Positions 25,061 through 34,800 of a stretch of DNA of 64,000 bases are shown here, piece by piece. The stretch is from NCBI RefSeq assembly GCF_013337115.1, contig NZ_SGWE01000003.1, positions 30,092 to 94,091 on the forward strand, read 5' to 3'. Each line of letters begins with the position of its first letter. Within the stretch, counting starts at the first letter, position 1. The notes under the pieces were generated by a model. That model worked only from the letters and a program-made list of their open reading frames with translations, did not search any database and was not told the origin of the DNA. This DNA is from Deinococcus sp. JMULE3. Lineage in GTDB: Bacteria > Deinococcota > Deinococci > Deinococcales > Deinococcaceae. The position numbers and the translations under genes are program-made.

Positions 25061-26445
25061 CAGAGGCTCCTTTCGACGGTTTCGAAACCGTCCGGGTCGG
25101 GGGTGGCGGTGGCGTTCGTGATGAGTTCGAAGCCGTCAGGATCGGCGGCGGTTTCACCTTCAGGAATGGTTTCGAAGCCTTCCGGGTCGGTCTGCACGGT
25201 GAAGCCGGGGCCGCTGCCGCCGCCCGGTACGGGCTGACTGCGGGCGCGCAGGACCGCGACCGCGCCGCTGTCGTCCGCGCGGGTCAGGCGCAGCACCCCG
25301 GCAGGCAGCACGAACGGGAACGCGACGGGTGCCCAGGTGCTGCCGTCGCTGGCGTGCTCCACGAGGACGGCCGGGCCGTCCACGCCGAGCAGTTCGGACC
25401 CGATCAGGCTGCCCGGGCCGGGGTTCAGCGGGATCAGCAGGCCGCCGTCCGGGGTGGCGTCCCCGAGCAGCAGTGGCACGGCCACCGCGCCGACCAGCTC
25501 GCCGGGCTGGCCGTCCACACCGTCACGCCCGGCGGGTCCCTGGATGCCCTGCGGACCCTGTGGTCCCTGTTCGCCCTGCGGGCCGGGTGCGCCGAGCAGT
25601 TGCATGGCGTCCACGTACACGCCACCGGTCTTCCGGCTGATCGTGCCGGTGGTCGAGTCCGCCCACACGTCGCCGTCGCTGCCCACGCTGTCGTCCGGGG
25701 GGCCAGGGGCGAAGCGCCACTCGCCGCCCAGGCGGATGCCGCCCGACGAGTTGGCCGTGCCGGTGCTCAGGTCGGCGGTGCCGTCCCCGCTCCGGATTGC
25801 GAGGTTGTCCACGTACAGCGTGATGTTCGGCGGCGGGCCGTCCGCCTGCACCTGCCGGACGATCACGCTCAGTTCCGCGCCGCCCGCGTACTCCGCGAGG
25901 AAATCGCTGGGGAGCGCGAGGTCGAACGCCTGCTCACCCTCCTGCAGTTGCAGGCGTCCCTGCGCCGCGTCGATGGTGAGGTGGAGCCGCTCCCAGGTGT
26001 TCGGCGCGAGCAGCCGGTCGGGCAGGCCGGAGAGCGGATTCCCCTCGGCGTTCTGGGCGTACCCGTACGAGAGGAGGCCGTTCGCCCAGCGCAGCAGCCG
26101 CCGCGTGCCCGCCTCGCCGCTCGTGGGGACCAGGGCGAGGAGGTCGAAGCCCACCGCGAGGTACGTGCTGGCGGCTGTGGTCTGCCAGGTGTACTTCCAG
26201 TCGAGCTGCAGCTGGAGGTCCGCGCTGGACCAGACGCTCTGGCCGATGGTGGCGCGCAGGACGCCTGCGGGCTGCTGAACACCGATGGACTGGACGCCGT
26301 ACGCGAGCGGGCCGAATTTCAGCTGGCCGCTGGCGAGCGTGACGCCGTTCGTGGCGGTGTAGTCCGGCCCGAGGAACGTCCGGTCGAACTGATCCGTCCA
26401 CGTCCAGAGGGCAGGGTCGGGCGGGGTGGGGGGTGGGGTGGTCAT
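25060..26445 (-). CDS. tail fibre with collagen-like repeat
   Basis: 461 residues from ATG 26445. The N-terminal about 230 residues form a beta-sandwich-like domain (DNLAIRSGDGTADLS). A short G-X-Y collagen-like stretch (GPQGEQGPQGPQGIQGPAGR) follows near residues 285-312. The C-terminus carries three copies of a DP(D/E)GFE motif (DPEGFETIPEG, DPDGFELITN, DPDGFETVERSL). Collagen-like G-X-Y segments trimerise phage fibres, so this is probably part of the host-recognition apparatus. Confidence 0.75.
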   Translation of the reverse strand: MTTPPPTPPDPALWTWTDQFDRTFLGPDYTATNGVTLASGQLKFGPLAYGVQSIGVQQPAGVLRATIGQSVWSSADLQLQLDWKYTWQTTAASTYLAVGFDLLALVPTSGEAGTRRLLRWANGLLSYGYAQNAEGNPLSGLPDRLLAPNTWERLHLTIDAAQGRLQLQEGEQAFDLALPSDFLAEYAGGAELSVIVRQVQADGPPPNITLYVDNLAIRSGDGTADLSTGTANSSGGIRLGGEWRFAPGPPDDSVGSDGDVWADSTTGTISRKTGGVYVDAMQLLGAPGPQGEQGPQGPQGIQGPAGRDGVDGQPGELVGAVAVPLLLGDATPDGGLLIPLNPGPGSLIGSELLGVDGPAVLVEHASDGSTWAPVAFPFVLPAGVLRLTRADDSGAVAVLRARSQPVPGGGSGPGFTVQTDPEGFETIPEGETAADPDGFELITNATATPDPDGFETVERSL

Positions 26446-27098
26446 GGGCCTCCGGAGAGCGAGAGGAGCAGCTGCATGAGCTGCCCGCCGCGCAGGTCGA
26501 GCGTGAACGTCAGGGGAGCGTTCGGGGCGGTGAACAGCGGCGTGAGCACGGCCAGCGGGTACACGCCGCGCGGGTACCGCCCGGCGGCGTTCAGGCGGGC
26601 GTAGGGACCCAGGGGCCAGAGGTCGGCGGGCTGGTCGTCGATCAGCCAGGGTCGGGGCGGGAGGGTGCCGCGTGCGGTCAGGACGCGTGTGAAGGGCTGA
26701 TCGAGGAGCGGTGGTCCGGGTGGGTAGGTGACGCGGAGCTTGCCGAGCACCTTGCGGCGGTCGTCGATCTCGTCGGTCCACCCGGCTGGGCTGTACGCGC
26801 TTCTCCGCGCCAGGATCTCCAGCGCGGCCGGGGCGTCCACCCACGCCTGCGCCTGGGCGTCCCAGCGCTGCACGAGGGTGGGCTGGAGCCACGGGGCGTG
26901 CCCTCTGGGGAGGGGTTCGTCACGGTCGGGGCCGGGCACGCGGTCCACACTCGCCACGCCCAGCGGGGGCGGCGGCGGCTGACGGTCCGGCGGGAGGGGC
27001 GGCGCGGGGGGCGTGCGGGGCCGGGCGAGACGGGCTTCGCGCCAGTCCTCAGCGCGCGCGTCCCGCCACGGGTCGTGGTCACGCAGGACGTGGGCCAT
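26442..27098 (-). CDS. phage tail-tip-region protein (218 aa)
   Basis: ATG 27098 with GGAG upstream; overlaps the next start by four bases. The first 60 residues are proline/arginine-rich (PPAPPLPPDRQPPPPPLG). The rest is a compact, tryptophan-rich domain ending TLDLRGGQLMQLLLSLSG. Likely structural, connecting the tail-tip genes upstream to the fibre downstream. No family recognised. Confidence 0.6.
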   Translation of the reverse strand: MAHVLRDHDPWRDARAEDWREARLARPRTPPAPPLPPDRQPPPPPLGVASVDRVPGPDRDEPLPRGHAPWLQPTLVQRWDAQAQAWVDAPAALEILARRSAYSPAGWTDEIDDRRKVLGKLRVTYPPGPPLLDQPFTRVLTARGTLPPRPWLIDDQPADLWPLGPYARLNAAGRYPRGVYPLAVLTPLFTAPNAPLTFTLDLRGGQLMQLLLSLSGGP

Positions 27099-27115
27099 GG
27101 GGGTCTCCTGTTTGG

Positions 27116-28615
27116 TCAGGTTTCGATGAGTTCAGGGTCACGGGTCAGGGCTTCATGCGGCGGCCACGCGCTGAAGAGCGGGCCGCTGCGGGCGAAGCCG
27201 ACCCAGTCCTGCGCGGGGATCTCCAGCGCCGAGAGCCACGTCGCGAGGGCAACGGCCTGCACGGTCGGGGCCTGACCGGGCGGGTCGGCGGGCGGGAGGT
27301 CGACGCGGGTGACCTGCCCGCCCGCCTCGATCAGCAGCACCGTCTGCCCGTGCGCGCCGCGGTACGCGGCCCAGCTGCCCGGACCGGGGATGCTCACGCT
27401 GTCCCCGACGTGCAGAGTGTCCAGGTCGCTCAGGTGGGCGTGATCGGCGGTGAGTGGGCCCTCGATGCGGACGCGGCCGTCCGGGCTGAGCCAGCGCGGC
27501 CCGGTGGGCTGCGGCAGCGTCGGCTCGGAAACCCCGTCCGTGGCGTACGCGAACTTCACCGGGTCGCTGTACGCGTACACCACCGGGTCGCCCGGCACGC
27601 CGCTGTGCACGGGCAGATCCCGCAGTTCGTGCAGGGCGAACGGCCACGCGTCCGCCTCGTTCGTGGCGTCCGGGTCGACGGGCGGGTACCAGTTCTGGTT
27701 GATGATCACCGTTCGCCAGTGCTGCGCCGTTCCGAGGGTGACGAGTCCCTGGATGGCGTACTCGAGGCGGGTGCCGCTGAGCGGCGCCGTCTGCTGCACC
27801 CGCTGGGCACGCAGGCGCAGCAGCGCGGGCTCCTGCAGGGGGGATGACGCGTCCGGTCGCCAGAGGAACTTCACGAGCGTGCTGCCGTTCGCGCGGGTGC
27901 GGGTGTCGCGCGTGCCGGTTTCCTCGCCCGTGGCGTAGGACAGGGTGCGGTCCCGCAGGATGCCGAAGCGTCGCCCGACCAGACTGCCAGCCATCTGGGT
28001 ACTCAACTCCACCTCCCACTGGCCACCGCGTTGCAGGGCGTACTCCCACCAGCGGGCGTTCACGGTGAACAGCTCGCCTGGCGCCTGATCGCGGATGACG
28101 GCGTCCCCGGTGATGACCGTGGCGAGGTGCAGGACGCGGGCCTGATGGTCGGCGAGGGTGGGGACGTCCAGGCGGCGGATCTCGCCACTGTCGAGGGTGA
28201 CGCGGCTGAAACTGTCAGCAGTCCCAGTCTGGGGGACCGGGTGGCCGTCCGGTCCGGTCTGCGGGACGTGCGGCATGCCGAAGTTCGACGGGCGCTGCCC
28301 GGTGGCGTAGGCGGGCAGGTGGGGGACGTCCGGCGCGTCGTCCGGCGTGAAGCTGGGTCGGCGCGGCTGGTGCAGGGTGCGCTGGTCGACGTGATGCACC
28401 CCGTCGAAACACACCCGGACCCGTGCGCCCGGGCGGGGGAACGATCCGGCGGTCAGCTGCCCCCGCACCGCCTGCCCGGTGTCGAGGCGCACCGTGACCG
28501 CTCCGGGGTGCGCGGCCACCACGATCCCCTCGACACAACGGCCGGGCGGCAGATCCTGCCGACAGCAGCAGCCGTCCAGCCATTCGAGGAACTCGGCCCA
28601 GGTCCACTCAGTCAC
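27116..28615 (-). CDS. phage tail/baseplate protein (499 aa)
   Basis: Full frame from 28615. An N-terminal short domain with CCCRQDLPPGRCVEG (about 16-30, a cysteine cluster) is followed by a small barrel-like segment (VTVRLDTGQAVRGQL) and a long beta-rich body. Lies in the tail-tip cluster after the 747-residue protein. The overall pattern fits a baseplate or tail-tip structural protein; no specific family recognised. Confidence 0.6.
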   Translation of the reverse strand: MTEWTWAEFLEWLDGCCCRQDLPPGRCVEGIVVAAHPGAVTVRLDTGQAVRGQLTAGSFPRPGARVRVCFDGVHHVDQRTLHQPRRPSFTPDDAPDVPHLPAYATGQRPSNFGMPHVPQTGPDGHPVPQTGTADSFSRVTLDSGEIRRLDVPTLADHQARVLHLATVITGDAVIRDQAPGELFTVNARWWEYALQRGGQWEVELSTQMAGSLVGRRFGILRDRTLSYATGEETGTRDTRTRANGSTLVKFLWRPDASSPLQEPALLRLRAQRVQQTAPLSGTRLEYAIQGLVTLGTAQHWRTVIINQNWYPPVDPDATNEADAWPFALHELRDLPVHSGVPGDPVVYAYSDPVKFAYATDGVSEPTLPQPTGPRWLSPDGRVRIEGPLTADHAHLSDLDTLHVGDSVSIPGPGSWAAYRGAHGQTVLLIEAGGQVTRVDLPPADPPGQAPTVQAVALATWLSALEIPAQDWVGFARSGPLFSAWPPHEALTRDPELIET

Positions 28616-28799
28616 GGCGGACGTCCTTCACGCGCCGCTGCCCGCCGGTGCCTTCGAGCGTGACCTGATCGCCGGGCGCGACCGTGCTGGGCGCCGGGTG
28701 GTCAACCCGCACCGCCAGGACCCGTCCGGGCGTGCCGCTCAGCCGGACGATCAGGCCTCCGGCGACGCGCAGCAGGACGAGGCCGCGCTGGTCATTCAC
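28608..28799 (-). CDS. small phage tail-region protein (63 aa)
   Basis: Overlaps both neighbours (start within the end of the 747-residue gene, stop within the next gene), as is usual in this operon. Short beta-rich sequence (GLVLLRVAGGLIVRLSG, then PGDQVTLEGTGG) like a single barrel or SH3-like module. Function unknown. Confidence 0.55.
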   Translation of the reverse strand: MNDQRGLVLLRVAGGLIVRLSGTPGRVLAVRVDHPAPSTVAPGDQVTLEGTGGQRRVKDVRRD

Positions 28800-31035
28800 G
28801 TCGGATCTCCACGGTTTCGACCTCCAGGGTGTGCGTGTGGCCCTGCCCGCGGGCCGTGACGAGGCGGATCACGCCCAGCCCGGCCAGGGCGAGGCCGGGG
28901 CGCAGGCGGGCGGCCTGCGGGGTCTGCACGGTGCGGATCACGCGGGGCTGGTAGTCGCGGTTCAGCAGGCCCACCAGTGTCCCGGCGCGGTCCTGATCGC
29001 GGACCGCGTCGAGCGTTACTGCGATCTCCGGGGCGGGCCCGTCGGCGTTCTCGGCGACGGCGATCTGCGGGTCGCGGAGGTACGTGACGCGGGGCCAGGG
29101 CAGACCGCTGATGCTTCCCGCGCCAGCGCCACCCGTCTTGCCGGTCGCCTGGGCGTCCACGTCGGGCACCTCGTCGCGCAGGGTGGGCGGGGCGTTCTCA
29201 GTGAGTTCCACGCTGTGCTCCAGCACGCCGACGCGCCGCTCGGTCTTGACGATCTCCCCGACGTCCATGTCCCGCACCGGGAGTTTCTGCGGTCCGGTGC
29301 GGGTGCGGGTGTACAGCCACAGGCCCGCCCCGGTGGGTTTGTACGTTTCGGCGGTGGTGTACTCCTCGACGGTCAGCGCGACGGGGGGCGGCGCGGTGGT
29401 GGGGTCGTCGAGGCCGGTCTGTCCGAGTTCCCCGGCGCGGCTTTCCACGGTGATCCGTTCGCGCAGCCAGCTGCCCTGCGGACTCCAGACGTTCCGGACG
29501 CGGGTGCTTTCGCGGCCCAGCAGGTCCCCCTGGACCGCGCCGGGCACCAGGGCGGCGAGGTCGGCGGGGATGCCCTGCGCGCCCTGCGGGACGGTCGTGT
29601 AGGTGTACGTGTACGCGGTGCGGGTGGTGAGGCTCTCGGCGAGCGCCTGGCTGTCCTCCGTGCCGGGCAGGTACGTGAAGGTCGTCTCGGTGATGCTGAA
29701 CACGACGTTCAGCTGGCGGAGCTGGTCGAGCTGGATGAGTTGCCCCTGCCAGTACGGGCTGCTGAGCAGGGTGGTCCGGTACCGGGCGAGGACGTCGTCC
29801 GGCGTGACCGGTTCGGTCAGTTCGATCACGCCGGTGATCACCTCGACGACCTGCACGACCCGCCCGCCTTTCTTGCGGGTGAGGGTGGCGGTGCGGCGGC
29901 CGTCGCGGTCCACGAAGCCGGTGACGACCGCGTCGCGGCTGACCTCGAAGCGCGCGGCGTTCCTGTCCCGGATCTCCAGCTGCTGCGGCTGCCCGTCCTC
30001 GCCGAGCACGTCCGGCAGCTGCTCGGACTCCACGACCTCCTGCAGGTAGTCGTCCACCTGCGTGAACCGGTCCCCGACCTGGAGGGTGACGCGGGTGGGG
30101 GTGCGGCTGAACTCGGCCTGTTCCCCCAGGCCGGTCAGGAACTCCGGGCGCAGCTGGGCAGCGCTGTCCGACTGGCCGGGCGGCAACATCAGCCACGTGT
30201 TCTGAGTGGACTCTCGCAGGATCAGGCGGACGTTCAGGCGCCCGTACGTGTCGCCGTACACGTCGACTGGGGAGCGGTCCCGGGTGGTGAACTCCCGGCG
30301 GGTTTCCTCCCAGTACTCGCCCTGCAGGATGTCCGTGCCGGAGAGGTTCTGCCCCGCCGCGCTGAACGCGAGGCTCAGGATCTCGCGGACGCCCGCGACC
30401 TGCCGGGTGACGCTGCGGTAGTTCGGGCTCTCGATCTGGCGGCTGGGGTTCGCCACCCAGGGGATCAGTTCCGGCAGGCGGGTGTTCTGCAGGTCCTGAT
30501 CCTGCGTGGTGCGGCCCCGGAACGTGGTGCGGTACCCGCCGTCGGGCGTGCGAGTGATCTGGTAGTCGCCGTCCGCGGGGACGGATTCATACGTGACGGT
30601 GGTGGGTCCCTGCCGGGGCAGGCGCTGCTGCACCTCGACGGTCATCACGTCGCCCAGGGCGGGGCGGACGAGGCCGCGCACCGTGAATTCCGCCTCGACG
30701 TACATCTCGTGCCGGGTGTGCTGCCAGGAGATCCCGTCGAGCGGGACGCCGTTCAGGGTCAGGCGGGTGGCGGTGCGGATAGACGGCTGCCCGAACAGCA
30801 CCTCGGCGCGGGTGGGCGGGTCGCTGGCGCGGCCCGTGGTCTGGGCGTGCAGGGTCAGCGTGTAGATCCGCGCGGGGTCCGGGGCGGTCTGGGCGCGCAG
30901 GGCCAGGGTGACGCGGTACGTGCCGGGCGCGGCGCTGGCCCGCAGCGTGAGCGTGAACCGCTGAACTTCGCGGGTCTGGGCGCGCAGCGTGAGGGTCAGC
31001 AGCCGGGAGCGGCGGCGGGTCAGGATGAACGGCAT
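28792..31035 (-). CDS. large tail-tip/hub-like protein with N-terminal repeats (747 aa)
   Basis: The first 70 residues contain four copies of a short beta repeat: LLTLTLRAQT, FTLTLRASA, VTLALRAQT and YTLTLHAQT. A long structural body follows with no enzymatic motif recognised. Size and place (third gene after the tape measure) match tail-tip hub or distal tail proteins of siphophages, but no homology is claimed. Confidence 0.65.
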   Translation of the reverse strand: MPFILTRRRSRLLTLTLRAQTREVQRFTLTLRASAAPGTYRVTLALRAQTAPDPARIYTLTLHAQTTGRASDPPTRAEVLFGQPSIRTATRLTLNGVPLDGISWQHTRHEMYVEAEFTVRGLVRPALGDVMTVEVQQRLPRQGPTTVTYESVPADGDYQITRTPDGGYRTTFRGRTTQDQDLQNTRLPELIPWVANPSRQIESPNYRSVTRQVAGVREILSLAFSAAGQNLSGTDILQGEYWEETRREFTTRDRSPVDVYGDTYGRLNVRLILRESTQNTWLMLPPGQSDSAAQLRPEFLTGLGEQAEFSRTPTRVTLQVGDRFTQVDDYLQEVVESEQLPDVLGEDGQPQQLEIRDRNAARFEVSRDAVVTGFVDRDGRRTATLTRKKGGRVVQVVEVITGVIELTEPVTPDDVLARYRTTLLSSPYWQGQLIQLDQLRQLNVVFSITETTFTYLPGTEDSQALAESLTTRTAYTYTYTTVPQGAQGIPADLAALVPGAVQGDLLGRESTRVRNVWSPQGSWLRERITVESRAGELGQTGLDDPTTAPPPVALTVEEYTTAETYKPTGAGLWLYTRTRTGPQKLPVRDMDVGEIVKTERRVGVLEHSVELTENAPPTLRDEVPDVDAQATGKTGGAGAGSISGLPWPRVTYLRDPQIAVAENADGPAPEIAVTLDAVRDQDRAGTLVGLLNRDYQPRVIRTVQTPQAARLRPGLALAGLGVIRLVTARGQGHTHTLEVETVEIRRE

Positions 31036-31039
31036 TAGG

Positions 31040-31384
31040 TCAGGCCACGTCGGCTTCGACGAACGCGAGGTCCTCGGCGCGGTACTGCTCCGCGGGCGCG
31101 CCGGAGGCCGTGAACCACGAGCACGTCAGGGTGAGGGACGCGCCTGGCGCGAGGGTGCCGCAGTCCAGCCACGCGTCCGTGAGCGGGGTGGGCACCCCGG
31201 CCAGGGTGACGCTGGCCGCGCCGGTTCCCGCGGTCGCGTCGTCCTGGCGGATGCGGAGCTGCACGGCGCGGGCTTCCGCGCCGGTGTTGACGAGTTGCAC
31301 GGTGATGGTGGGGCCGGTCTGCCCGGCGAGGACACGGCCGAAGTTCGCGTCGCTGGTGGGGACGCCATCGATCTGGTATTCCAT
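31040..31384 (-). CDS. phage tail protein (114 aa)
   Basis: The start is ATG 31384 (MEYQIDGVPTSDANFGRVLA) with AGGAG upstream; the frame is open further upstream but only in the shadow of other genes. The sequence reads as a single immunoglobulin-like beta sandwich (TVQLVNTGAEARAVQLRI). Probably a tail-tip or distal-tail accessory. Confidence 0.6.
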   Translation of the reverse strand: MEYQIDGVPTSDANFGRVLAGQTGPTITVQLVNTGAEARAVQLRIRQDDATAGTGAASVTLAGVPTPLTDAWLDCGTLAPGASLTLTCSWFTASGAPAEQYRAEDLAFVEADVA

Positions 31385-31392
31385 GGGGCTCC

Positions 31393-31809
31393 TTACTGCT
31401 TGCGCCAGCGCAGGGTGAACGCGTAGCTGTACCACGCGCCGGTCCGCCCGGGCGTCGTGGCGACGCGCCGGACGGACGCGGTGAGCACCTCGCAGTTCAC
31501 CCAGGTGCGCTGCGTGTCCGGGCGGGTGTAACTCTCGGTGAGGGTGATGGTCATGCCGGGGCGGATCGCTTCGAGTTGCAGGCCGGTGGCGTGCGGCACG
31601 AAGAACCGGTCCGGGCTGGTGATGGTGAGGGTCGCGGCCGTCGCGCCAGCGGGACTGACCTGCCCGGCGAAGAAGCCGCTCAGCAGGGCGTCCTCGCTGG
31701 CGCTGGCCTCCCACTCGGCGGTGACGGCGTCCTCCGGCGGCAGGTGCCTGCGCGGGATGCCCACAGAGCCGATCGTCAGGACGGGCGGCGCGGTGACGAT
31801 CCCGCTCAC
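31393..31809 (-). CDS. phage tail protein following the tape measure (138 aa)
   Basis: The start is GTG 31809, overlapping the tape-measure stop (GTGA). Beta-rich, with PGMTITLTESYTRP and a C-terminal YSYAFTLRWRK. The first gene after the tape measure in siphophages is often the distal tail protein; that is a positional inference only. Confidence 0.6.
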   Translation of the reverse strand: MSGIVTAPPVLTIGSVGIPRRHLPPEDAVTAEWEASASEDALLSGFFAGQVSPAGATAATLTITSPDRFFVPHATGLQLEAIRPGMTITLTESYTRPDTQRTWVNCEVLTASVRRVATTPGRTGAWYSYAFTLRWRKQ

Positions 31810-34800
31810 CGCTGCCCCGCGCACGGGCCGCCGGGGTTGCGGCGCTGCGCCTCACCGCGGATCAGGGGCGTGATATCACGGGCGAGCTGCGCAAGGTCCT
31901 GCGGCGCGGACGCGCGCGAACCGTTGAGATAGAGGTTGGTCACGTACGTGTCTCCTGCGCCGCCCGGCACGGCGCGGGCGGCGGCGGTGGGAACGGGGAG
32001 GCGGGCGGTGTTCAGCTGCGCCTGGAGTTGCTGCACGAACGCCTGCCCGGCCTGCTGCCCGGCGCTCGCGGCGATGGCGGGGAGGCCCTTGAACACGCCG
32101 GTCAGGCTGGCCTTCATGCGCTCGGCGCTGGACTGCATGTCCCGTTCGGCCTGCTGCACCTGCCCGCCGAGGTCCTGCACGCCCCGCTGCGCGACCTGCG
32201 TGCCCTGCGCTACCGCGCCGAGGGTCTGCTGGAGGCCCCTGGTGCGGTCGGTCAGGGCGGTCTGGGCGGCCTTCCTGGCGGCGTCGGCGCGGGTTTCGAG
32301 TTCGTCGACCTTCGCTTCGGTCTCCCGGGTGATCCGGTCCCGGTCCGCCTCGAGGCTTCTGACGAGGGTGTCGTTCCCGGCCCTGCGGGCTGCGTCGAGC
32401 TGGGTGTCGATGACCTTCAGGCGGGCGTCGGTCGTTTTCTGAAGCGCGCGGCTTTCCTTCTCGAACACGCTGGCCTGCGCGTCCCCGACCGCGACCACGC
32501 TGTCTTTCAGGCCGCCGTAGGCCGCCTGGAGTTTCTGGGTGGCGTCGGCGAGTTGCGCGGCGTCGTACTTCCCGCCCTGCAGGAGGGTGGTCAGCGCAGC
32601 CCGCGCCTGGTTGTACGCGCCCTGGTTGAACTGCACGGCGTTATTCAGGAGGCCTTCGTCGCCGAACTCCTGTCCGAAGCCGCGCAGGACGTCCTGGATG
32701 CCCTGGAGGGCGGTGCGCTGCCGGTCGTACTCGCCGCGCAGGGTTTCGAGCTTCTGCCGCTGCGCTTCGAGCGCCGTGACCAGCCCCTCCAGGGCGTCTC
32801 TGGCAGCGTTGAAGTCGCCGAGCTTCAGGCTGGCGGTGCGGAACTGCTGGAGGTACGGCGCGGCGCGGGCGTAGGCGTCGGCGACGTCGCTGGTGGCGAG
32901 GGCCAGTTCGCGCTGCATGGTCGCGCCGCCCGGGTCGGACAGGACGAGGCTGATGCGGGTGTACGCGGCTTCCACCCCGCGTGCTTCGAGCACGAGTTGC
33001 CGGGCGAGGTCGAGTTCCTGCTGCTGCCCCTTGATGACCTCAGCCTGCGCGTCGGCCAGGGCGTCCAGCCGCTGCCGGCGTTCCTCGTCGGTCAGATTCA
33101 GGTCCCGTGCCGTGGCGAGCCCCTGCGCGAGCCGGGTCGAGTACTCGGCCTGCGCGGCGGTCAGAGCCCGCTGCGCGGCGAGGCGATCGGCGGTGCTCTG
33201 CGCGAGGCCCTGTTCACGCTGCACGTCCCGGATCTGCCGCTGGGCGTCCTCGGCAGGCTGGAACGCGGCCGTGATGCGGGCCTGCCGGATCTTCTCGGCG
33301 GCGTCCCGTTCGGCCTGCTCACGGTCACGGGCACGCCCGATCTGCCCGGCGGTGAACTGCCGGTCAAGCTGGGTGACGTCCGCGTTGTACTTCCGCACGA
33401 GGGCGGCGCGTTCCTCCTGGCTGAGCCCCTGCGCCCGCAGCGCCTGGTCGAGGGTGAGGTCAAGTTGACGGCGCTGCACGTCCCGTTCGTCGGTCGCTGC
33501 CTGTTCCTGCAGGGCGAGGCGGCGCTGCTGGGCGTCCAGTTCGATGTCGGCGATCTGCTCAGCGTTCCCGCGGGCCTGGGCGACGCGGCGGGCCGTGTCG
33601 AGATCCACCCGGGCCTGCTCGGCGTCGCGGGCGGCGCCGCGGGCTTTGAGTTCGGCGTCGGTGGCTGCCTGGAATGCCTGGGCGATGCGCTGGGCGCGCT
33701 CGCGGGCACTCTGCTGGTCCTCCTGCGCCCAGCGGTTCTGAAGGGCCTGTTCCTGGACCCGACCGGCGTTCAGGATGCGCTGCTGCGCCGCCGGGTACCC
33801 GGCCAGGGCGGCGACGCGGTCCCGGACGGTCTGCCGGACCTGCCGGATCTCGTCCTCGCGGGACAGGCGGCGCCGTTCGTTCTCGTCCGCGAGGGTGGCG
33901 ATCAGCGCGGTGCGGGCTTCACCCTCGGCTGCGGCGACCGCCTCCGCCTGCTGCTCGGCGCGTTCGATGTCCTCACGCTGCCACTGGCGGCGCAGCGCGA
34001 CCTCCTGGCGCCTACCGCCACTTTCCGCCTGGGCTTTCAGGTCCGCGTACCTGGCGTACTCGGCCACCTGCCGGGCGACGCTGTCGCGCAGCTCGGCCAG
34101 TTGCAGGTCGCGTTCCGCCTGGGTCCTGGCGCGGCCCTCCTGCATCGCCTGGATCTCGGCGCGCTGCACGTCGAACGCCCCCTGCCGGGCCTGGGCGGCG
34201 GCCTGCTGGTACTCCTTCAGGCGCTCGGCGGCTTTTTCCTTGGCGTACTTCGCCCGGACGGCTTTTTCCTCGTTCAGCTGCGCGGTCGAGAGTTCAGCCA
34301 GGGCGCTCTTGAGCTCGTCGCTGTTGAGGTTCCCGCCGAAGCTGGCCTTGAGTTTCTTGCGCAGCTCGTCGAAGGCCTTGCCGACCTGCGCGACCTCTTT
34401 CTCCAAGCCGTCCAGCCCGCCGATCTTGAGCTGGAAGGCCCGGTCGTCGAGGGTGGCTTTCAGATTGCGGACCGCCTCGCTCTGTTCCTTCACCTTGGCC
34501 GGGTCCACGGCCGCGACCGCGCCGCCGCTCTCGCCCCGGCGGCCCGCCTCGGTGCGGAGTGCGGCCAGCTCGGTCCGGAGTGCCTCGACCCGCTCGCGGG
34601 CCTCGTCGACTTTCTTCGGGTCGACCTGGTAGGTGCGTTCCCCCCAGAAGTTCGTGCCGGTCAGGTCGCCCTGCTCGGCGTTCTGGAGGGTGTCCATCGC
34701 CAGCAGGAGCTTCGCCTGGGTGCGGCTGAGTTCGGTGCCCGCGGCGGTGAGTTCCTGGACGCGTTTCATCATCCGGGCGTGCCCTTCGTTCGCGGACTGG

